A model generated the notes under the pieces. The model saw only the letters and a program-made list of their open reading frames with translations. It had not been told where the DNA came from and searched no databases. The translations under genes were made by a program, and so were the position numbers. Shown one piece after another: positions 6,405 to 11,243 of a stretch of DNA of 11,243 bases (positions are counted from its first letter, which is position 1; each line of letters begins with the position of its first letter). Source of the DNA: Verrucomicrobiota bacterium (GTDB lineage Bacteria; Verrucomicrobiota; Verrucomicrobiia; Opitutales; Opitutaceae); the NCBI GenBank assembly GCA_003694825.1, contig RFJS01000059.1, positions 1-11,243 on the forward strand. Reading direction: 5' to 3'.

Positions 6405-7646
6405 ATGCCAGGGGAAAAAGCATCGCTCGATGCAGTCAACGATTGGATGGCGGCCGTGATGGAAGATCCGGACGGCATCTTCGCCGAGGAAGGAATTGAC
6501 TTTTCCGGCGGCGGCGACGAGAGCGCAGCGCAGGCAACACTTGCCGACAGCCGGCGCGATAGCACCAACGAGGAAGAGACCGGCGATGCCGGTGATGCTG
6601 CCGACCAGATCGTAAGCCGTGGGGAAAGTGACGCCGATCAACGCGCAGAAGAGGGCGTGGATGGCGCCGCCGCCGGAACCGCCGCCGCCACCGACGAGGA
6701 TGCCGGCGAAGCAAGCGATGAGGCCTCGGCCGGCGCGGATGGCGACACGGAGGAAGACGCTGCGGGCGATGGCAAGGATGACGCTGCGGGCGAGCTGAGC
6801 GAGGCGGAGCTGGCGGCGCTGGGTGAGCGCGCGCGCAACCGCATCCAGGGGCTGGTGCGCGAAGTCAAGGCGCGCGAGGAAAAGCTGGCCGAGCTGGAAG
6901 CGAAAGTGGCGGAGCTGTCGGCGCAGAGCGGCTTGTTTGCGGCGCCGAAAGCGGCCCCGGCCGGATGGAGGCCGCCGCAGGCGGAGCGGATTGCGCAGCT
7001 CGAGAAAATTGTCGAGCTGGCGCGCAAACATCCCGACGGCTACGGCGACCCCTCGGCCGACAACTATCTCGACGCTGACCAGGTGCAGGCGGCGCGCGAG
7101 GAGGCGGAGCGCGAACTGGTGACGCTGCGGGCCGAAGCGGCGGCGGCGCAGACGCTGCATCAGGCGCAATTTGCGGCGGCGGTGCAGGCGGATCTGTCGC
7201 AGGCCGTGCAGCAATTCCCATTTCTGAAGGATCCGAAAAAGCCGGAGTATCAGCTGGCGGAGCGGATCGTGCAACAGCTCCCTGAGCTGCGGGAGCGATT
7301 TGCCAACTGGCCGACCGTCCTGGGGATCCTGGCGGACGGCCTGAGCCGACTGCATCGCGGCGGCGGCGCGGAGAGGAAGAGCGGGGCGGCCACGTCAGAG
7401 CCGGAACCCTCGCGCGCGGCGGCCGGCGAAGAAAAGGGTCGGTCAAAGTCGGCGCCTGAGCGGCGAGCGGCACCGAGCGCCCCCCGAGTGGGGCTGGTGT
7501 CGGCGAGCGGCAGCGGCGCCCCCCGGCGGCCTGTCGCGGCCGGCCGCCGGGCGAATGGACGGTCGGGCAGAGGGGTAAACCTGGCCGAGGCGGCGGCAAA
7601 AGGCGACGACGAGGCGCTGGTAGCGGGCCTGGAGGCCCTGCTGTAG
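6405..7646 (+). CDS. Putative capsid scaffolding protein, 413 aa
   Basis: Scaffolding proteins guide capsid subunits into a procapsid and then leave the shell. The identification rests on position directly before the major capsid gene and on the typical composition. Residues 35-135 are an acidic, disordered Asp/Glu/Ala/Gly-rich tract. Residues 131-175 form a clear coiled coil (REVKAREEKLAELEAKVAEL). Another helical region spans about 190-265, a compact part holds FPFLKDPKKPEYQLAERI (about 271-288), and a basic Arg/Ser/Ala-rich linker (318-390) ends in a short acidic helix (EALVAGLEALL). Basic C-terminal tails often bind the coat protein in this class. No protease motif is seen, so scaffold removal is not explained here. 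The start at ATG 6405 has AGGA eight bases upstream. The acidic tract contains a short in-frame duplication. Confidence 0.8.
   Translation: MPGEKASLDAVNDWMAAVMEDPDGIFAEEGIDFSGGGDESAAQATLADSRRDSTNEEETGDAGDAADQIVSRGESDADQRAEEGVDGAAAGTAAATDEDAGEASDEASAGADGDTEEDAAGDGKDDAAGELSEAELAALGERARNRIQGLVREVKAREEKLAELEAKVAELSAQSGLFAAPKAAPAGWRPPQAERIAQLEKIVELARKHPDGYGDPSADNYLDADQVQAAREEAERELVTLRAEAAAAQTLHQAQFAAAVQADLSQAVQQFPFLKDPKKPEYQLAERIVQQLPELRERFANWPTVLGILADGLSRLHRGGGAERKSGAATSEPEPSRAAAGEEKGRSKSAPERRAAPSAPRVGLVSASGSGAPRRPVAAGRRANGRSGRGVNLAEAAAKGDDEALVAGLEALL
6756..6793 (+). repeat. Two-copy 14-base direct repeat inside the scaffold gene
   Basis: GACGCTGCGGGCGA occurs at 6756-6769 and again at 6780-6793. 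The period is 24 bases, so it is in frame and encodes near-repeats DAAGDG and DAAGEL within the acidic tract. It looks like a recent in-frame duplication. Confidence 0.75.
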
Positions 7647-7689
7647 CGCGGACAAACGAGGGAAACTTTAAGAGCGAGAGGGAATAGAC

Positions 7690-8667
7690 ATGGCAGGAGT
7701 TTACGAGAACGCCCAGGTCGGCAAGCGAGAAGACCTGAGCGATGTGATCGCCAACATCGACCGCAAGAACACGCCGCTACTGAGCCGGATCAAGGTCGGC
7801 AAAAAGCTGGTGCGGGCGGTCTTTGACTGGCAAATGGAGAGCTATCCGGAGCCGCGCACCGAAGGCGTGGTGGACGGCAAGGACGCGGACGCCTGGGAAG
7901 TCATCACCACGCGGGCGCTGGCGCACAACACGGCGCAGAAGTGGTGGCGTCTGCCGCGTGTGAGCGACTTTGCGGAGGAGGTCAGCGACGTCGCTGGCGT
8001 GCGCAGCGAGATGGCCAAGCAGACCAAGGACGCGCTGGTCATGCTCAAGCGCGACATCGAAAAGACGCTCTGTCTCGATTCCCGGGACTGTCAGCTCGAC
8101 GATGGGAGCAAGGGCTACCAGACGCGGGCGCTGGGCACGTGGATCCAGACGGGCGCGCAGTCGCTGTATCCGGTGGATGAGCGGTTCCGGCCGCCCGCGG
8201 CGCAGATCGACTCGACGGCGGTGGCGAGCGTGACGGAGACGACGCTCTCGAACATCGCCAAGAGTATCTGGGACAATGCCGGCGCGGCCATGGACCTGTG
8301 GTGTCCGATCGGCAGCACGCTCAAGCAGCAGATCTCGACCTTCGCCGCCTACCAGCAGTCGGGCGTGACCGACCTGCGGCGTGTTGAGGGCGAGGCCAAC
8401 GCGGTGCGGATGATGGTCGACATCGTGGCCAACGACTTTGCCACCTTCCACTTTGTGCTCAGTCCGTTCCTCTTTGGGGACACTGCGCACGGTGACAAGC
8501 GCTGCTACATCCTGGACATGAACCAGCTCGAGCTGCGCTACAACCGCCGCCCGCGGGTCAAGCCGATCGAAAACAAGGGCGGCGGCCCGCGCGCGATCGT
8601 AGACGCCATTGCCGGCTTGTGCGTGAAAAACCCGCTGGGACTGGCGAAGATGGTGGCCACCTCGTAA
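7690..8667 (+). CDS. Major capsid protein, SU10/DUF5309-like, 325 aa
   Basis: This is the shell subunit. The pattern fits the DUF5309/SU10-type capsid family, which has the HK97 fold. The N-terminal DLSDVIANIDRKNTPLLSRI (about residues 15-34) is followed by FDWQMESYPEP (45-55) and an ALAHNTAQKWWRLPRVSDFA stretch (76-95). A long central helix with MLKRDIEKTLCLD (118-130) comes next, then the glycine-containing GSKGYQTRALGTW (139-151), IGSTLKQQI (207-215) and a C-terminal LELRYNRRPRVKPIE (280-294). The length is normal for the family without a fused protease. AGAGGGA lies a few bases before ATG 7690. The preceding scaffold and following decoration gene fit the usual capsid cluster. Codons here lean more to C-ending forms than in the terminase, which may reflect high expression. 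Family membership is from recognition, not from a search. Confidence 0.88.
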   Translation: MAGVYENAQVGKREDLSDVIANIDRKNTPLLSRIKVGKKLVRAVFDWQMESYPEPRTEGVVDGKDADAWEVITTRALAHNTAQKWWRLPRVSDFAEEVSDVAGVRSEMAKQTKDALVMLKRDIEKTLCLDSRDCQLDDGSKGYQTRALGTWIQTGAQSLYPVDERFRPPAAQIDSTAVASVTETTLSNIAKSIWDNAGAAMDLWCPIGSTLKQQISTFAAYQQSGVTDLRRVEGEANAVRMMVDIVANDFATFHFVLSPFLFGDTAHGDKRCYILDMNQLELRYNRRPRVKPIENKGGGPRAIVDAIAGLCVKNPLGLAKMVATS

Positions 8668-8690
8668 CGGGGAAACGGATACCAACAAAG

Positions 8691-8697
8691 AAAGGAG
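8691..8697 (+). promoter_or_regulatory. Strong Shine-Dalgarno site, AAAGGAG
   Basis: AAAGGAG is six bases before ATG 8704, ideal spacing, and supports strong translation of the probable decoration protein after the capsid gene. Confidence 0.6.
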
Positions 8698-8703
8698 CAA
8701 GAC

Positions 8704-9147
8704 ATGCAGGTATTTCCACTGAGTCTCGAAGAGCAGGCGGCCGGGTTTTCGCACAAGGTTGTCATCAAGCACGACGACCTCACGGAGACGTCGGCGGGCG
8801 CGGCGCAAGTCATCCAGGCCGTGGGCGTCAACCCCGGCGATCTCGTCGTGGCGTGCGCGGCGCGCGTTGTGACGGCCTTCAAGGACGCCTCCGACGCCGC
8901 CTTCAACACCACGGCCGTGACCGTGGGTGACGGCGGCGACCCGGACCGCTTCCTGGCGTCGCAGGAGACCAACGCCAACGGCAGCACCGTGACGGCCAAG
9001 GGCGGCGCGAACACCACGCCCTACGCCTATACGGCGGCGGACACCATCGACGTGACCGTCAATTCGCAGACGGGCAAGGCGCTGGCCAACATCGACACGG
9101 GCGAGCTGCACATCTTCCTGAAAATCATCCCGCTGGCCAGCCTGTAA
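8704..9147 (+). CDS. Probable head decoration (capsid-stabilising) protein, 147 aa
   Basis: The protein is beta-rich and lacks signal or membrane segments. It alternates strand-like stretches (KVVIKHDDLTETSA; DLVVACAARVVTAF) with polar turns, and has GDGGDPDRFLASQETNANG (about residues 77-95). The conserved-looking end reads TPYAYTAADTIDVTVN and then GKALANIDTGELHIFLKII. This repeating strand-turn layout, immediately downstream of a major capsid gene, is typical of small proteins decorating capsids. The function is inferred from position and character; an alternative is another minor capsid or tail protein. Like the capsid gene it uses mainly C-ending codons, and a strong Shine-Dalgarno precedes it. 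A hairpin covers its stop codon (9136-9153) and a terminator follows it (9201-9250), so it is likely the last gene of a strongly expressed capsid transcript. Confidence 0.6.
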   Translation: MQVFPLSLEEQAAGFSHKVVIKHDDLTETSAGAAQVIQAVGVNPGDLVVACAARVVTAFKDASDAAFNTTAVTVGDGGDPDRFLASQETNANGSTVTAKGGANTTPYAYTAADTIDVTVNSQTGKALANIDTGELHIFLKIIPLASL

Positions 9148-9153
9148 GCTGGC
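9136..9153 (+). other. Hairpin over the decoration-gene stop
   Basis: GCCAGC (9136-9141) can pair with GCTGGC (9148-9153) across a six-base loop that contains the TAA stop. There is no U-run, so it is not a terminator alone; it could stabilise mRNA or be chance in GC-rich DNA. Confidence 0.3.
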
Positions 9154-9200
9154 GAGTGTGGACGACGTGTTTGGGGTTCAGTCAGTCGGGTCATAGCACG

Positions 9201-9250
9201 AGCGGGCGGCGCGGGAAACAGGCAACTGGGACTCGGCCGCCCGCTTTTTT
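9201..9250 (+). terminator. Intrinsic (Rho-independent) terminator after the capsid genes
   Basis: AGCGGGCGGC (9201-9210) pairs perfectly with GCCGCCCGCT (9236-9245), giving a ten-base-pair, nearly all G-C stem. Six T's (9245-9250) follow immediately; the first of them closes the stem. The 25-base loop is longer than usual. It lies in the 130-base gap between the decoration gene and the next gene, the largest in the window, so it is very likely a real terminator for the capsid transcript. The upstream side lacks a long A-run, so termination is expected mainly on the + strand. Confidence 0.8.
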
Positions 9251-9277
9251 CAAAAAACCACGCGGGCAGGCAGCATC

Positions 9278-9700
9278 ATGCACATAGTGACGGAAAAAGC
9301 GCCGGAGCCAAACTTCCGGATGGTCATCGGCGATATTGACTTCACGCGGGAGTTTATGGAGGAGCTGCGCAAGGGCGAGCTGCTCGAGGCGGTGCAGGCC
9401 AAAGTCCGCCAGCAGCGGGCGGCGATGGCGCAGCGTTCGCTGGGCGAGGCGCCGCGGCGGGACGAGTGGCGGCGGGAGTATGCCATCGACCCGTATTGGT
9501 ATCACTACTGGGGCCAGCGCGAGGGCTACGAGATCTGGAGCGACCGCAAAGAGCTGGAGCGCTTCGCGCGGGACACGCCGGAAATCCGGGTGCCGGTGGC
9601 GAAGCGAACCGTGGTCAACGGCTGGGATGGCGGCAAGGCGAACCGCGCGGGCATCATCCTCGACGCGCGCGGTGAGGTGGCGAAGTTATGCGGCAGGTGA
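9278..9700 (+). CDS. Hypothetical aromatic-rich protein, 140 aa
   Basis: The family is not recognised. The N-terminal part is mixed and charged (MHIVTEKAPEPNFRMVIGDID), then a helix follows (FTREFMEELRKGELLEAVQ, about 22-40). The middle holds a dense aromatic patch, REYAIDPYWYHYWGQREGYE (about 66-85). The C-terminal part reads RVPVAKRTVVNGWDGGKANR and continues to a glycine-containing end. The aromatic patch might be a protein-protein or carbohydrate surface, or just the core of a small fold. It is the first gene after the terminator, with a weak SD (AGG at 9268-9270), and its 3' end overlaps the connector-like gene by 13 bases, suggesting coupled translation. Position suggests a head-completion or neck role; function is not supported by any recognised motif. 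Confidence 0.6.
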   Translation: MHIVTEKAPEPNFRMVIGDIDFTREFMEELRKGELLEAVQAKVRQQRAAMAQRSLGEAPRRDEWRREYAIDPYWYHYWGQREGYEIWSDRKELERFARDTPEIRVPVAKRTVVNGWDGGKANRAGIILDARGEVAKLCGR

Positions 9701-10434
9701 CCTACAGGAGCGTGCTCGAGGAGGCGTTTGGCCTGCTGGGTCTGACGCTGGAGGAGGCGGCGACGAACGAGGTCACCGAAATGACCACGCACGTCAACCG
9801 ACGTCTGCGGCTGGGCTGGGAGTATTTTCCCTGGCCGGAGCTGATGCGGCTGGAGCCGCGGGCGAAGGCGGGTGATGGCAGCGCGGGGTGGTATATCCCG
9901 TGGGAGGCGAGCGGGAGCGAGCCGCTCGGCGAGGTTTTTGGCGTCTACACGGGCGACCCGCGGACGTCGCCCACCGTGAGCGAAGTCGGCTATGGGCTGA
10001 GCGACCGCGGCGTGGAGCTGCTGCCCGGCCAGGTGCCGGAGACGCCGTGGGTGAGCTACCGGCTGCGGCCGGTGCGGATGACGGCGGCGCAGATCGACGG
10101 GACGCGCGGCTTCGCGGCCGGCGAGCTGGGGTATTACGCGGCGGATGGCAACGTCTACCAGGCGGGCGCGTCGGGCGCGGCCGTGGGGGCGACGCCAGAC
10201 TCCGATCCGGCGGCGTGGACGCTCGTGCCGTTTCCGGCGCTGCTGGCTCCCTATGTGGCCTATGGCGCGTATGTTGACTTCCTCAAGGGCGACCGGGCGC
10301 AGGAAAAGGCGAAGCTGAGCGAGTCGGACGCGCAGGCGCTCCTCGATGAGGAAATATTGAAAATCGTCGGCCAGCAAAACCAACGGGCGCGCGGCTGGAA
10401 CGTGCGCCAGCGGGCGGCGCCGCACGGCTGGTAA
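9688..10434 (+). CDS. Head-tail connector (adaptor/neck)-like protein with CBM-like insert, 248 aa
   Basis: The probable role is to close the portal after packaging and link it to the tail. The N-terminus is helical with RLRLGWEYFPWPELMRL (about residues 39-55), resembling small head-tail adaptor proteins. The C-terminus has a helical pair (VDFLKGDRAQEKAKLSESDA then LLDEEILKIVGQQNQRA). Between them, about residues 145-182, GELGYYAADGNVYQAGAS and DPAAWTLVPFP form a compact aromatic pattern. It resembles the short carbohydrate-binding modules of chitinases (CBM5/12-like: Y-x-x-DG-x-VY-x-A, then W). Such a module could contact a sugar, or simply support tail binding. The start overlaps the preceding gene by 13 bases, with GAGGTGG at 9673-9679 as a ribosome binding site. 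The connector identity is moderate; the binding-module reading is weaker. Confidence 0.6.
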   Translation: MRQVTYRSVLEEAFGLLGLTLEEAATNEVTEMTTHVNRRLRLGWEYFPWPELMRLEPRAKAGDGSAGWYIPWEASGSEPLGEVFGVYTGDPRTSPTVSEVGYGLSDRGVELLPGQVPETPWVSYRLRPVRMTAAQIDGTRGFAAGELGYYAADGNVYQAGASGAAVGATPDSDPAAWTLVPFPALLAPYVAYGAYVDFLKGDRAQEKAKLSESDAQALLDEEILKIVGQQNQRARGWNVRQRAAPHGW

Positions 10435-10472
10435 TGGCGAGGTTGTAGCAGAGCAGAACTGGGGCAGAGAGC

Positions 10473-11243
10473 ATGGCTTACCATTATCGTTTGCAGCGGA
10501 TTGCGCCAAGGCCGGGCCTGGTGTATGAATTTGACTATGACACCGCCAGCGGGCCGGGCATCACCGGCGGCAGCGGCAACTGGTCGGTGACGCTGCCCGC
10601 ATGGGCGCGCACGGCGGACATAATTTGCGTGGCGCCGGGCTCAGGCGGGGGAAGCGGCGCGCGCGGGGCAGCAGGGACGGACCGCACTGGCGGCGGCGCT
10701 GGTGCTGCCGGCGCGTGGAGCCGTAATATCATCCGCCTCGACGGCGGCGAGACGCTCTCCGTGACTGTCGGCGCAGGCGGAGCTGGAGGTGCGCCGGTCA
10801 CGACCGACGACACACCGGGCAACGACGGCGCGCCATCCTCGACACAGTCGGGCGTCAGTATCGGGGGAAAACGCGTATGCTGGGCTTATGGACCGTATGG
10901 CGGCCAGGGAGGCGGCGGCGGCATACTGGGGGCCGGTCCGGCGGCCGGCCAGAGTGGCAACACCATGGGCCTTTTCACGCTCTCTCAAAGCGGTGGTGAC
11001 GGGCAGGTCGGGACGGGATCCTCGAAAGGGAATGCCTACGGGGTGGCCAGCGGAGCAACCGGCGGCGGCGGCGGGGGGGGGGTGTCAGCCACCAACGTGG
11101 CGAGCGGCGGCGGCAATTCGGGGCAGGTCCCGGGAGTGTCGGGGTATGGCAGCGCCGCCGCGGGCGGCGCCGCTCCAGGGGGCGCCGGAACGGATGGCAT
11201 CAATGCCACAAATGCCGCCGGCGCCTATGGGCTGTTTGGGAAC
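10473..11243 (+). CDS. Glycine-rich tail fibre/adhesin, 3' truncated
   Basis: The frame is open from ATG 10473 to the window end (257 codons) with no stop, so the C-terminus is missing. Residues 35-60 (NWSVTLPAWARTADIICVAPG) look like the beta start of a glycine-rich fibre domain. GGETLSVTVGAGGAGG (91-106) fits the pattern of glycine-rich adhesin domains in phage fibres. Then long Gly/Ser/Ala/Asn-rich stretches follow, including GG-rich loops around 143-156 and 197-235. This composition suits a rod or host-binding fibre, as in polyglycine-type adhesins of other phages. A ten-G run lies at 11073-11082. The gene is not strongly preceded by a ribosome binding site (GGGGCAGAG upstream). A fibre is the best guess; an internal or baseplate structural protein is possible. 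Confidence 0.75.
   Translation, partial: MAYHYRLQRIAPRPGLVYEFDYDTASGPGITGGSGNWSVTLPAWARTADIICVAPGSGGGSGARGAAGTDRTGGGAGAAGAWSRNIIRLDGGETLSVTVGAGGAGGAPVTTDDTPGNDGAPSSTQSGVSIGGKRVCWAYGPYGGQGGGGGILGAGPAAGQSGNTMGLFTLSQSGGDGQVGTGSSKGNAYGVASGATGGGGGGGVSATNVASGGGNSGQVPGVSGYGSAAAGGAAPGGAGTDGINATNAAGAYGLFGN
11073..11082 (+). repeat. Ten-base poly-G tract within the fibre gene
   Basis: Ten consecutive G's follow four GGC codons, encoding part of a seven-glycine run (residues 197-203). Such tracts are prone to slipped-strand mispairing. In the window neither a plus-one nor a minus-one change creates a stop before the end, so the effect of slippage cannot be judged here. Confidence 0.85.

Noticed and set aside
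5847..7355. - strand open frame with apparent membrane segments across the scaffold gene
   Set aside because: The hydrophobic stretch opposite 6450-6790 arises because Asp and Glu codons read in aligned antisense become Val, Ile, Leu and Phe. The acidic scaffold tract explains it, so a membrane protein here is not supported.
7777..9111. Long - strand frame across the capsid and decoration genes (444 codons)
   Set aside because: It is a shadow of two well supported + strand genes and has no recognisable domain.
10473..11243. Glycine codon repeats as a tandem repeat or CRISPR-like array
   Set aside because: The repeats are irregular GGC/GGG codon runs within one open frame, with no constant repeat and spacer lengths.

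Overview
The window reads as the packaging and head-assembly module of a tailed double-stranded DNA bacteriophage (Caudoviricetes), either free or integrated as a prophage. The evidence is the gene order and the protein motifs: terminase large subunit, portal, scaffold, major capsid protein, probable decoration protein, probable head-tail connector and a glycine-rich fibre or adhesin. All genes lie on the + strand, are tightly packed, and often overlap by a few bases. The DNA is GC-rich, with codons strongly favouring G or C at the third position, so the host is probably a GC-rich bacterium. Shine-Dalgarno sites such as AAGGAGG show a host using the canonical anti-SD. I see no host gene, integrase, tRNA or attachment site, so neither host taxon nor lifestyle can be fixed from this sequence.

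Layout. Positions 1-1131 hold small accessory genes: the end of a Cys-rich protein, an unrecognised 126-aa protein, a 66-aa single-pass membrane protein with a charged helix, and a very basic 136-aa protein with an AT-hook-like tail, coupled by ATGA to the terminase. Positions 1128-2972 encode the terminase large subunit (ATPase plus RNase H-like nuclease). Positions 3003-3815 hold three small genes: one unrecognised, one DUF6378-like, and one helix-turn-helix protein of excisionase/MerR type. Positions 3802-5955 encode the portal. Positions 5971-6342 encode a small helical protein, followed by a 62-base leader with two small hairpins, then the scaffold (6405-7646), an SU10/DUF5309-like major capsid protein (7690-8667) and a probable decoration protein (8704-9147). 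A strong intrinsic terminator (9201-9250) closes this block. After it come an aromatic-rich unknown protein (9278-9700), a connector-like protein carrying a carbohydrate-binding-module-like insert (9688-10434), and the start of a glycine-rich fibre/adhesin (10473 to the window end, incomplete) that contains a ten-G run.

How the genes work together: the basic protein and/or the HTH protein may serve DNA recognition for packaging. The terminase pumps DNA through the portal into a procapsid built from the capsid protein on the acidic, coiled-coil scaffold. The decoration protein would stabilise the shell, the connector would close the portal and join the tail, and the fibre would meet the host surface. 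A fibre gene directly after the connector, with no tube or tape-measure gene yet seen, hints at a short-tailed (podovirus-like) particle, but the window ends too early to decide.

No convincing promoter was found. I also found no CRISPR array, insertion sequence, RNA gene, defence cassette or clearly new non-phage system. The most interesting points are the poly-G tract in the adhesin, the binding-module insert in the connector, the terminator inside the structural cluster, the small DNA-binding proteins flanking the terminase and portal, and a Cys/His cluster inside the terminase.
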